A stretch of 64,000 nt of DNA from Catalinimonas alkaloidigena. GTDB taxonomy: Bacteria; Bacteroidota; Bacteroidia; Cytophagales; Cyclobacteriaceae. A model generated the notes under the pieces. That model was given only the letters and a program-made list of their open reading frames with translations. It searched no databases and was not told where the DNA came from. Made by a program: the position numbers and the translations under genes. Location: positions 6,391,001-6,455,000 of the forward strand of contig NZ_JAQFIL010000001.1 in NCBI RefSeq assembly GCF_029504655.1. The letters are read 5' to 3'. Positions 26,781 to 35,014 of this stretch are shown here, one piece after another. Each line of letters starts with the position of its first letter. The first letter of the stretch is position 1.

Positions 26781-27431
26781 TTTTGTAGCAGAATCATGCG
26801 CATCAAATACAAAGAAAAAGTATTGAAAAATAATATGAGCATGGTGAATACCCGTATTATCAGATCCTCCAAGCCAATTGCATCCTCTACCCAAAACAAC
26901 TAAAGATGAAGCGCCGAACCTCTAAAGAGGTATTTTCTATGTACTTTTTCCTAAAGAATAATTAACTTTTTCTTAATCTGGGCAATGTATCTACTTTCTA
27001 TCCCAACCGTTGAGTTAATGTATTGAGATAATAGCCGTAATCCCGATTTGGTCAATAAACCCACAGCTGGGCAATACTTTCCACAAGAGAGGTTACAAAT
27101 TATTACCTGGCACTTACTAATATATATCTCTAAAGTTAAGCAATTTTAGATATGTATGTTTTGATTTAAACAAAATTTTCAAAATATTGTATATATAAAT
27201 AAGTTTATATTCAAAATAAAATACTGTAAGTTGAGAAGTTTTTAGTATATAGGATATATTACCATATTCTATTGCACAATACTTGATGCTTTCAGCATAA
27301 AATGTTGAAATAGAAAAGGGAAACGATTTTATTTTTGTTATATAATCACTTGCAATAATATTATTTTAACACCTTGTTAGAAAGAACAAAAAAATTTATT
27401 ATTTTTTTAAAAATAGTTGCACTAAAGGTAT
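26781..27431. other. AT-rich intergenic region without recognised genes
   Basis: About 650 bp of very AT-rich sequence. The few open frames are short and lack protein-like composition, and no tRNA or repeat array is visible. It probably contains only promoter sequence for the downstream gene, or eroded DNA. Confidence 0.6.
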
Positions 27432-27439
27432 TAACTTTG
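27432..27439 (+). promoter_or_regulatory. Candidate -7 element of the four-helix-bundle gene
   Basis: TAACTTTG fits TAnnTTTG and lies 60 bp before the start codon. No TTG is found at the expected distance, so this is half of a promoter consensus only. Confidence 0.45.
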
Positions 27440-27499
27440 CGTATATAATAACGAATTAAATTTTTTAGACTATTAATAAACTTGAATATCTCCGTAGTG

Positions 27500-27952
27500 A
27501 TGAGCAAAAAATTAGAAGTATTAAGCCAATTAAACAGCTTGCTTACCAAAAGCATTGATGCAAAAAAAGGATATCATAAAGCTGCAGAAGAAATTGATGA
27601 CCCTTCAATAAAAGGGTTGTTTATGTGCCTGGCAGAGCAAAGAGAAAATTTCCGCAAATCTACCCGTGAAGAAATTCGTTTTCTGGGAGGAGAACCTAAT
27701 ACTGGACCTATGGATCCAGACTATATTCAGGAAGCTTTTGCCCAGCCCGATTTACTCATCTTACTTAATACTGTCGATCAGACCTTAGAAAACTGCTTAA
27801 GACATGAGCTAAATTCTTTGGCGCAATATGCAGAAGGTATGGCAGATGCTGATGAGTCAACCAGAAATTTGATCGTAGGTCAGCGCGAATCAGTAAAGCT
27901 AGCGTTACACGATCTTAAGAGCTTACGAACCTCAGCCAAGCTGACATTATAA
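27500..27952 (+). CDS. PA2169 family four-helix-bundle protein (DUF2383)
   Basis: A 150-residue soluble helical protein. The ATG at 27500 is chosen over an upstream TTG because the family begins near SKKLEVLSQLNSLLTKSIDAKKGYHKAAE. Conserved acidic and histidine residues (E-D-P, GYHKAAEE, LRHELNSLAQYAEGM) suggest a ferritin-like four-helix bundle. Function is unknown; relatives are often found among stress genes. It stands alone, closed by a terminator, upstream of the YccF gene. Confidence 0.88.
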   Translation: MSKKLEVLSQLNSLLTKSIDAKKGYHKAAEEIDDPSIKGLFMCLAEQRENFRKSTREEIRFLGGEPNTGPMDPDYIQEAFAQPDLLILLNTVDQTLENCLRHELNSLAQYAEGMADADESTRNLIVGQRESVKLALHDLKSLRTSAKLTL

Positions 27953-27962
27953 ATTATTCAAG

Positions 27963-27996
27963 AAAGCCAGCACAACCCAAATTGAGCTGGCTTTTT
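27963..27996 (+). terminator. Intrinsic terminator
   Basis: AAAGCCAGC pairs with GCTGGCTTT over a 14-nt loop and runs into a T-run, just after the four-helix-bundle gene. Confidence 0.85.
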
Positions 27997-28199
27997 GTTT
28001 ATCTATTTTCTCTGTATTACTTATCTTGAAAGTAATCCTGATACGTCTGGGAAATTTTCAACCTTCTCAAGTCAGTATATTTTTTCCTACTTTTCTTGCC
28101 AAGAAAACTGTTACCAACACTTTTCTCCAATAAGCTGTTTTAGAAATGCATTGCTATTTCAGCTTGTTCTTAACAATTCATTAACGATTTCTTCTTCAC

Positions 28200-28598
28200 A
28201 TGAATCTAATTGGCAATATATTATGGATTATCCTGGGTGGTTTTGCTATTGCTCTTGAATACCTGATTGCCGGTATACTGATGTGTATCACCATCATTGG
28301 TATTCCTTTTGGCATTCAATCCTTCAAACTGGCCGGCGCAAGCCTCTGGCCATTTGGGAATGAAATACAAAACACACCCAATACAGGATCGGGTGTGTCT
28401 ACTATTTTAAATGTGTTATGGATTTTGCTGGGAGGGATATGGATCACACTTACCCATCTTGTACTAGGCATAGGCTTGTGTATTACGATTGTTGGTATTC
28501 CTTTCGGCTTACAACATTTTAAGCTGATGAAGCTAAGTTTCACTCCATTCGGTTATGAGTTCGGGGGAGTACGTCCTGCCGATGGACTGACCCAATAA
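28200..28598 (+). CDS. YccF domain-containing inner membrane protein
   Basis: A 132-residue membrane protein made of two YccF repeats: each has a hydrophobic helix (LGGFAIALEYLIAGILMCITII and a matching second copy) followed by GIPFGxQxFKL and a FG-containing turn (LWPFGNE, FTPFGYE). The duplication is clear by eye. YccF proteins are small inner membrane proteins of unknown function. The ATG at 28200 begins directly with the first helix. Confidence 0.92.
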   Translation: MNLIGNILWIILGGFAIALEYLIAGILMCITIIGIPFGIQSFKLAGASLWPFGNEIQNTPNTGSGVSTILNVLWILLGGIWITLTHLVLGIGLCITIVGIPFGLQHFKLMKLSFTPFGYEFGGVRPADGLTQ

Positions 28599-28603
28599 TA
28601 ATA

Positions 28604-29581
28604 TTAATCTACGTTTATCCCCATTTCCTTCCAGGCAAGGGCGCTAGCGCCTAATACGGCCGCGTTTCTATGTTCAAGAGCAGAAGGAAAAAGCTCTACC
28701 TTATTTTTGAATACCTGGAACATGTAGTGCTCCATATATTTTTTTGTAGGATCAAAGAGCAGTTCCTTGCCCGCTTTGGCCAATCCCCCTAACAGAAAGA
28801 TCGCCTCAGGGCTAAAGATAGCGGTAGCATCAGCCAGTTTTTGACCCAGTAAGTCACAGGTTTGATCAAAAGCAGCAAGTGCAATTGGATCACCCTCTTT
28901 TGCCAGATCAGTAATCATGCTGGCGGTCAACTGATTGAAAGTCACGTCACGCAAAGGACTATCCTCAATCATCTCTCCCAAAAGTGTGAATACTGTTCTT
29001 TTGATACCCGTAGCAGACACATAACCTTCCAGACACCCTCTACGACCCAGACCGCACACCCTGCCTTTAGGATCTTGCAGTAGATGTCCCATTTCACCCG
29101 CAAAACCATCATTACCGTATATAAGCTCGCCATTAGCTACGAAACCACTTCCTAAGCCAGTGCCCAGGGTAATCATGATAAAGTTTTTCATCCCTTTGGC
29201 ACCACCATAAATCATCTCACCGATCGCAGCAGCATTGGCATCATTGGTCATGACCATGGGGACATTATAGTATTTCTGAAAAAGCTTTACCAGTGGCACA
29301 ATACCCCGAAAAGAAAGATTAGGCGCATACTCTATGGTACCTGTAAAATAATTACCATTGGGTGCACCTATGCCTACCCCTACAATATTCAACTGTTCTG
29401 GTATCTGTCCACGAAGCGCTTCTACTTCTTCATGGATATATTTAAGATAAGCATCTACATCACCGGGAGGTGTTTTGACTGTAGAAATGGATGTTTCACC
29501 ATACATATTACCATCTCTATCCACGAAACCAAACTTGGTATTGGTTCCACCTATATCTATACCGAGGGCTACTTCTTTCAT
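28604..29581 (-). CDS. ROK family sugar kinase
   Basis: A 325-residue ROK-family kinase with no N-terminal helix-turn-helix, so an enzyme (glucokinase-like) rather than a repressor. The phosphate motif is LGIDIGGTNTKFG, and MTNDANAAAIGE and LGTGLGSGFV form the active site. The zinc motif reads CGLGRRGCLE where the usual pattern is CxCGxxGCxE, so the middle cysteine is replaced by leucine; the fold may still bind metal through the remaining ligands or not at all. It is 89 bp downstream of xylA and probably belongs to the xylose operon, phosphorylating a hexose released with xylose. The substrate is inferred. Confidence 0.92.
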   Translation of the reverse strand: MKEVALGIDIGGTNTKFGFVDRDGNMYGETSISTVKTPPGDVDAYLKYIHEEVEALRGQIPEQLNIVGVGIGAPNGNYFTGTIEYAPNLSFRGIVPLVKLFQKYYNVPMVMTNDANAAAIGEMIYGGAKGMKNFIMITLGTGLGSGFVANGELIYGNDGFAGEMGHLLQDPKGRVCGLGRRGCLEGYVSATGIKRTVFTLLGEMIEDSPLRDVTFNQLTASMITDLAKEGDPIALAAFDQTCDLLGQKLADATAIFSPEAIFLLGGLAKAGKELLFDPTKKYMEHYMFQVFKNKVELFPSALEHRNAAVLGASALAWKEMGINVD

Positions 29582-29670
29582 ATCATTACGCGTTGAAACA
29601 AAATAAGCCTGAAGCCTGCTACTCCAGGAATATTCTGCCGTGTTAATTACATTATTGCTTGGCCTTTATA

Positions 29671-31002
29671 TCATTTGATATAATTATTGATAATAGTTTC
29701 GTAAAGCTCAATTTTTCCACTGGTTTTCTTAGGTTCTCCCTGCTGTTCTGCCAGATTGCGTAAGTCTTCCAGTTTAAGCTTACCTGCTTCATATTCTGCC
29801 CCTTTGCCTGAGTCAAAAGAGGCATAGCGATCTTCTTTCATTTTCAGGAAGTTTGAATTTTCCATAATGTCATGGGCGATCAACAAACCACGGGCAAAAG
29901 TATCCATTCCGGCAATATGTGCAATGAATAGATCTTCTAAATCTGAGGAAGTACGTCGTACTTTGGCGTCAAAGTTAAGTCCTCCGGGAGCGATTCCCCC
30001 TTGTTGCAGAACAATCATCATGGCATGAATGCTGTCGTAAAGGTCGGTAGGAAAGTAATCGGTATCCCAGCCATTCTGTACGTCTCCCATGTTAGCATCA
30101 ATACTACCCAGCATCCCAGCATCAGAAGCAGTTTGCAGATCATGAGCGAAAGAGTGTCCTGCTAAGATTGCGTGGTTCTGCTCTACGTTGATCTTAAAGT
30201 CATCTGCCAACCCCTGACTTCTTAAAAATCCTATTACGGTAGCAGAATCAAAATCATACTGATGCTTAGAAGGCTCAGCTGGTTTGGGCTCAATGAGATA
30301 ATTTCCCTTAAAGCCAATTTTACGACCATAGTCGCGTGCCATACGCAGAAAATGCCCCATATGGTCCAGTTCACGCTTCATATTGGTGTTGATCAGCGCA
30401 GCATAGCCTTCACGCCCCCCCCAGAACACGTAGTTTTCGCCACCCAGTTCTACGGTAGCTTCCAGTGCCGCTTTTACCTGTGCTCCGGCATGGCACACCA
30501 CTTCAAAGTCAGGGTTGGTAGAAGCACCATTCATGTAACGAGGGTTGGAGAACAGGTTAGCTGTACCCCAAAGGAGCTTCACCCCGGTAGATTTTTGGTA
30601 GCTCTTCGCCATCTCCACTATCTCCTGAAGATTCTTCTCAGATTTAGATACGGTATCTCCCTCCGGAGCAATGTCTACATCATGAAAGCAATAATAGGGA
30701 ACCCCCAGCTTGGTAAAAAACTCAAAGGCAGCTTCCAGCTTATATTTGGCATTATCCATTGGATCTTTGCTCGTATTCCAGGGAAAATCACGAGTGCCTG
30801 AGCCAAAAGGGTCACTGTTCTCGTTGCAGAAGCTATGCCAGTACGCCACTGCAAAACGCAAATGCTCCTTCATGGTTTTGTTGCCTACCACTCGGTCTTC
30901 ATCATAAAATTTATACGAAAAAATATGATCGGACTCTCTGCCTTCATAGTTAATTTTACCAATCTCTGGAAAAAATTCGGATGTCTGTACTCCCTTTGTC
31001 AT
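29671..31002 (-). CDS. xylA: Xylose isomerase
   Basis: Converts D-xylose to D-xylulose in the cytosol. The 443 residues match the long (type II) form usual in Bacteroidota. The catalytic histidine and aspartate lie in [12 protein letters not shown] (H107, D110). Metal-binding segments include [28 protein letters not shown] and GSIDANMGD. It follows xylB by 64 bp on the same strand. Confidence 0.97.
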   Translation of the reverse strand: MTKGVQTSEFFPEIGKINYEGRESDHIFSYKFYDEDRVVGNKTMKEHLRFAVAYWHSFCNENSDPFGSGTRDFPWNTSKDPMDNAKYKLEAAFEFFTKLGVPYYCFHDVDIAPEGDTVSKSEKNLQEIVEMAKSYQKSTGVKLLWGTANLFSNPRYMNGASTNPDFEVVCHAGAQVKAALEATVELGGENYVFWGGREGYAALINTNMKRELDHMGHFLRMARDYGRKIGFKGNYLIEPKPAEPSKHQYDFDSATVIGFLRSQGLADDFKINVEQNHAILAGHSFAHDLQTASDAGMLGSIDANMGDVQNGWDTDYFPTDLYDSIHAMMIVLQQGGIAPGGLNFDAKVRRTSSDLEDLFIAHIAGMDTFARGLLIAHDIMENSNFLKMKEDRYASFDSGKGAEYEAGKLKLEDLRNLAEQQGEPKKTSGKIELYETIINNYIK

Positions 31003-31066
31003 GGTTGGTTATATAGTTTAAAGTTATTTGTTAAATGTTGAAAGTTAAAAGTTAGGGACAAAAGCT

Positions 31067-32587
31067 TTAGCTCTTACCCTCTAGTTCTAGCTTTTGTTGT
31101 AATACGCCGTGCCAACATTTATAGGCTTCCTGATAGGCTTCCTGTTTTTTTGGCTCAGGAATAGCCTCTCCTACCTGTTTTAAACCGGCAAATGCCTCTT
31201 TAAAATCAGTGTATACGCCAGCTCCCATGCCAGCACCTCTTGCCGCACCGGCGGCACCATCTGTATTGTACAGTTCTACCTTTGCTCCGGTAATATTGGC
31301 AAAAGCCTCACGGAAGATTGGGCTAAGAAACATATTAGCACGCCCGGCCTTCACTTTTTTGATCTGCATGCCCATCCCCTGCATAATGTCAAAACTATAC
31401 TTCAGGGCAAAGACAATACCCTCCTGAGCAGCTCTTAGAATATGTCCCTGACTGTGAGTATTAAATTTTATACCGTGGATGTGCGCATCTATATCCGCAT
31501 TGGCCAGTGTACGTTCCGCACCATTTCCGAAAGGCAAAACCATTACTCCGGATGAGCCAATGGGTACCTGGGCCGCCAATAAGTTCATAGACTCATAATC
31601 AGCGTCGCTTCCCATCATATTGTTCTTAAGCCAGCTATTCTGAATTCCGGTTCCGTTTACGCAGGCCAATATTCCGTAGCGAGGATGCTCCTTACTATAA
31701 TTCACATGAGCAAAAGTATTTACTCTGGACTGCGGATCATAATCCAGTTGATCACTTACACCGTAGATTACGCCTGATGTTCCGGCGGTAGTCGCTACCT
31801 CTCCCGGCTCCAGCACATTAAGCGATAAAGCATTATTCGGCTGATCTCCCGCTCTGTAAGCCACCGGTATACCTACTGGCAAACCTAATAAGTCAGCTAC
31901 TTCAGCAGTCACCTTGCCCTGCTCAGCAAAAGTAGGTACTACAGCAGGGATAAAATCAGCGTTGATGCCGTAATGCGCAAGTAACTTTGCTGCTATGGAT
32001 TGCTCACGAAAATCCCACATGATACCTTCGGAAAGCCCTGACACTGTTGTACAAATTTCTCCGGTCAATTTCATGGCGGCATAGTCTCCGGGTAGCATCA
32101 TCTTATAGATACGAGCGTAAATAGCTGGCTCATTCTCTTTTACCCACTTAATTTTAGAAGCAGTAAAATTACCGGGACTGTTAAGCAGGTGGCCCAGACT
32201 GTATGCTTCTCCCAAAGCCTCAAATGCCTGACGGCCAATTGACACTGCTCTGCTATCACACCAGATAATGGAAGGGCGAAGCACCTTATGCGCTTTGTCT
32301 ACCAGCACCAGACCATGCATCTGGTAAGAAATACCAATGGCTTTTACCTGCGCTAGTGCGGCTCCGTGTTGGGCTTTTAAAGCTTGCGTAGCTTTGATAA
32401 TGTGCTCCCACCACATTTCCGGATCTTGCTCAGCCCAGCCCTCCTGAGGAGCAGCCATAGCCATCTCCTGTTGAGGCGAAGTAGCACTCGCCAGTACTTC
32501 TCCATCCGCTACGCTCACCAAACTTGCCTTGATGGAAGAGCTTCCTAAATCATACCCTAGCAAAAAGCCTTCGGAACTGTCGGTCAT
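31067..32587 (-). CDS. xylB: Xylulokinase
   Basis: A 506-residue FGGY-family kinase that phosphorylates D-xylulose to xylulose 5-phosphate for the pentose phosphate pathway. Evidence: LGYDLGSSSIKASLV (phosphate loop), SYQMHGLVLVD with substrate contacts, IIWCDSRAV, AYRAGDQPNNALSL and GTSGVIYG. The C-terminal FGGY signature region is KKVKAGRANMFLSPIFREAFANI. It is the first gene of the minus-strand xylB-xylA-ROK group. No xylose-responsive regulator or transporter is visible in the window. Confidence 0.95.
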   Translation of the reverse strand: MTDSSEGFLLGYDLGSSSIKASLVSVADGEVLASATSPQQEMAMAAPQEGWAEQDPEMWWEHIIKATQALKAQHGAALAQVKAIGISYQMHGLVLVDKAHKVLRPSIIWCDSRAVSIGRQAFEALGEAYSLGHLLNSPGNFTASKIKWVKENEPAIYARIYKMMLPGDYAAMKLTGEICTTVSGLSEGIMWDFREQSIAAKLLAHYGINADFIPAVVPTFAEQGKVTAEVADLLGLPVGIPVAYRAGDQPNNALSLNVLEPGEVATTAGTSGVIYGVSDQLDYDPQSRVNTFAHVNYSKEHPRYGILACVNGTGIQNSWLKNNMMGSDADYESMNLLAAQVPIGSSGVMVLPFGNGAERTLANADIDAHIHGIKFNTHSQGHILRAAQEGIVFALKYSFDIMQGMGMQIKKVKAGRANMFLSPIFREAFANITGAKVELYNTDGAAGAARGAGMGAGVYTDFKEAFAGLKQVGEAIPEPKKQEAYQEAYKCWHGVLQQKLELEGKS

Positions 32588-32726
32588 AAACTCAAAAAGT
32601 AAGGTCAGTTGTCTAAATTACAATCTTTACAAGATTATTAAAAAAATCTGAGAATTATGTAGTTTAGGGGAATAAGCTTCCCTGTGTTTTACGAACATAG
32701 GTGAATTCAGCAACTTACCTCACGCA

Positions 32727-34967
32727 ATGAAAAGAAGAAAGTTTATAAAGAACCTTGGAGCGCGCAGTTCTACTTTTTTGTTGGCTCACGAAAGCTTATA
32801 TAAAGATAACGCCTCACCTTCTCCCTACCATTACCCATCAGTACGCACGCTGAAAGACGCGATGACAAAAGAAGGGGAGATCGCTGTACGACTTGCTTTT
32901 AGTGCAAAGAGCGAAGATAAGCTGGGCACTATTGAGGGCAGCATAAAAGTAATAGGAGCCGAAGTTGACAGAATCAAAGCTTACTTTTTTGAGCCGGAAG
33001 AAGATGACTTTTCCTCTGAAAATCAAAGCTTTATATCATCTGCCAGCATAATGCAAACCGACGTATTAGTATTGTGGCTCAAAGGCGCACAGGAAAAGAC
33101 CACTATCCGGCTGGAAGAAATACAGGCTTTCAGCTTTACGCTGGCAGAGCTTGTCGAGCAAGAAGAAATTAGCACCAACATCGATGACAGTAAAATTACG
33201 GCTAACCTACTACTGGACAAAGAAATAGGAAGCATCAACCTGAAAGATGTAGGTGGTGAAGAAGCGGGCAGTAATTTCAGCTTTGTCATTATGGCGGACC
33301 CTCAGGGCGGAGATCCTGAGGAGGAAGGAAACTGGCCTACCCGAATGAAAATCCATAATGCCTGGGTGGAAGATTGTGTGCAGCGGGTCAATGAGCTGAG
33401 CAGCCAACCGCAGTTTACTCTGGTGCTGGGCGACATCGTAGACAGCCAGGGGCAGATGGCTAATTTTGTGCAGATGCAAACCTTCTTTAGCAAGCTAAAA
33501 ACACCTGTTCTCTACGCTATTGGCAACCATGAAACTCGCTACCAAGCTGTATTTACACCAGGCTATAACATGCAAGCTTTCAACAACTATTTTGCCGCGC
33601 AAAAGGCGATGAACGGAATGGAGTTGATGCTCTACGCCTTTGACCTGGGGGCATGGCACTTTATCGTATGGCCTGATCCGCTCCGCCTAAACTTCTGGGA
33701 AACACATCCTCATTATTTTGACTGGCTGGAAAGAGACCTGGCAAGAAATAAGGACCGTCCTACTTTTTTCTTCCAGCACGTTCCCAGCCATCCTATTGGT
33801 ATTGATCCGCTAATCAATTATGCCGAATCTGTAACTGTTAAACGCACTTTGCTGGATATATTAGCTAAGCATGGAAATGTACGCTACATCTTCAGTGGAC
33901 ATGTACATATACCTATCAAAACTTCTTTTAAAACAGCGGTGACCTATAAGGGGATGAAGATGATCAATTTGCCAGCGGCGGGCTATCGCCCCCGGGCTTT
34001 TGGAGAGGAAGATTTTGCCGGAGGACCTTGTCAGGGCGTAGCTATTGTAGACGTTAAAGGCAAAGAAGCTGCAGTGAAATTTAAGACGGTAACCGAAGAA
34101 GAATTTCCTTATCCGGAAGCTTTGCCTGAGTTTGACGAAGAAAAATATGCCCTCTGGCTCACAAACAAATGGCAGCTTCCTGCCCAATCCAGGCTCCTCA
34201 ATGGAGGATTTGAACAGGGCCTCACAGGCTGGACACCCCGCTTTGTATATACCGAAGATCAAAATCCTTCCAATATCTGTGAAGTTCGCCCTGTTTATGA
34301 CCACAATGGTTTCCATGCCCTCTATCTGCATAGCCATAAGCGGGGCTACGATATCCCTGGCCAGGATCGCCTGCCTCAGACGATCAACCGGCTTTGTCAG
34401 GCAGTACGATGGCAGGCTGATCAACCTCCTCTACTCAAACTAAAATATAGCGTGGATGGAAAAAACAGTGATTTACAGGGTTGGTGTGGTGCATTTGTCT
34501 GGGTAGAAGCTTTTGCCAGGTCCTTTAAACGAATGAGCTTACTTTACTGGACAGGGACTGCTTATACTGGTATAGAAACCAAAGAAGAAAAAGAGCTGAC
34601 CGATCCCATCCATCTTAGCCTGGATAGCGCTCCTGACCAATGGCATCAGGCTACCCTCAACATAGGTCGGGATTTTGAGCAGCATAGCGGCCAGAAGTTT
34701 GCAAATCTACAAGCTGACCGGCTCGTGATTAACCTGGGAGTATGGACGATCAATGACGGGCATGATTATCCATTTAGCATCTATTTTGACGACCTCCAAC
34801 TTGAAAAAAGTGCTTCACCTGGGCTGATTAGCAAAGCCGGAAGCAAAACCGTAAACCAAATGCCAAACGATAGCGTATGGTGGCTTGGCAAATATACCCC
34901 CTTCACGCACATTGCCGGAGAACACAGATATATCTTCACTACCAAACAAACAGGACCGCAGAACTGA
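32727..34967 (+). CDS. Exported calcineurin-like metallophosphoesterase
   Basis: A 746-residue protein. The N-terminus KRRKFIKNLGAR resembles a twin-arginine signal, though the hydrophobic part after it is weak. Residues 30-185 are beta-rich and not recognised. The metallophosphoesterase core carries D191 (MADPQGG), D236 (GDIVDS), N270-H271 (GNHE) and H392/H394 (GHVH), the full set of metal ligands. Beyond about residue 480 a carbohydrate-binding-like beta-sandwich (LLNGGFEQGLTGWTPRF) precedes the C-terminus. It may hydrolyse extracellular phosphoesters. It starts 139 bp from xylB in the divergent direction. Confidence 0.88.
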   Translation: MKRRKFIKNLGARSSTFLLAHESLYKDNASPSPYHYPSVRTLKDAMTKEGEIAVRLAFSAKSEDKLGTIEGSIKVIGAEVDRIKAYFFEPEEDDFSSENQSFISSASIMQTDVLVLWLKGAQEKTTIRLEEIQAFSFTLAELVEQEEISTNIDDSKITANLLLDKEIGSINLKDVGGEEAGSNFSFVIMADPQGGDPEEEGNWPTRMKIHNAWVEDCVQRVNELSSQPQFTLVLGDIVDSQGQMANFVQMQTFFSKLKTPVLYAIGNHETRYQAVFTPGYNMQAFNNYFAAQKAMNGMELMLYAFDLGAWHFIVWPDPLRLNFWETHPHYFDWLERDLARNKDRPTFFFQHVPSHPIGIDPLINYAESVTVKRTLLDILAKHGNVRYIFSGHVHIPIKTSFKTAVTYKGMKMINLPAAGYRPRAFGEEDFAGGPCQGVAIVDVKGKEAAVKFKTVTEEEFPYPEALPEFDEEKYALWLTNKWQLPAQSRLLNGGFEQGLTGWTPRFVYTEDQNPSNICEVRPVYDHNGFHALYLHSHKRGYDIPGQDRLPQTINRLCQAVRWQADQPPLLKLKYSVDGKNSDLQGWCGAFVWVEAFARSFKRMSLLYWTGTAYTGIETKEEKELTDPIHLSLDSAPDQWHQATLNIGRDFEQHSGQKFANLQADRLVINLGVWTINDGHDYPFSIYFDDLQLEKSASPGLISKAGSKTVNQMPNDSVWWLGKYTPFTHIAGEHRYIFTTKQTGPQN

Positions 34968-35014
34968 ACATCTTAAGTGCTGTACAACTGCCTCAGGCTT
35001 AAGTACGCGCTACA

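Noticed and set aside
26705..26899. 64-codon minus-strand frame
   Set aside because: It runs through the terminator of the PepSY-like gene and is AT-driven hydrophobic noise.
27361..27555. 64-codon minus-strand frame
   Set aside because: Overlaps the start and candidate promoter of the four-helix-bundle gene; composition reflects A/T runs.
27995..28258. 87-codon frame before and into the YccF gene
   Set aside because: Overlaps YccF in another frame and begins at the tail of a terminator.
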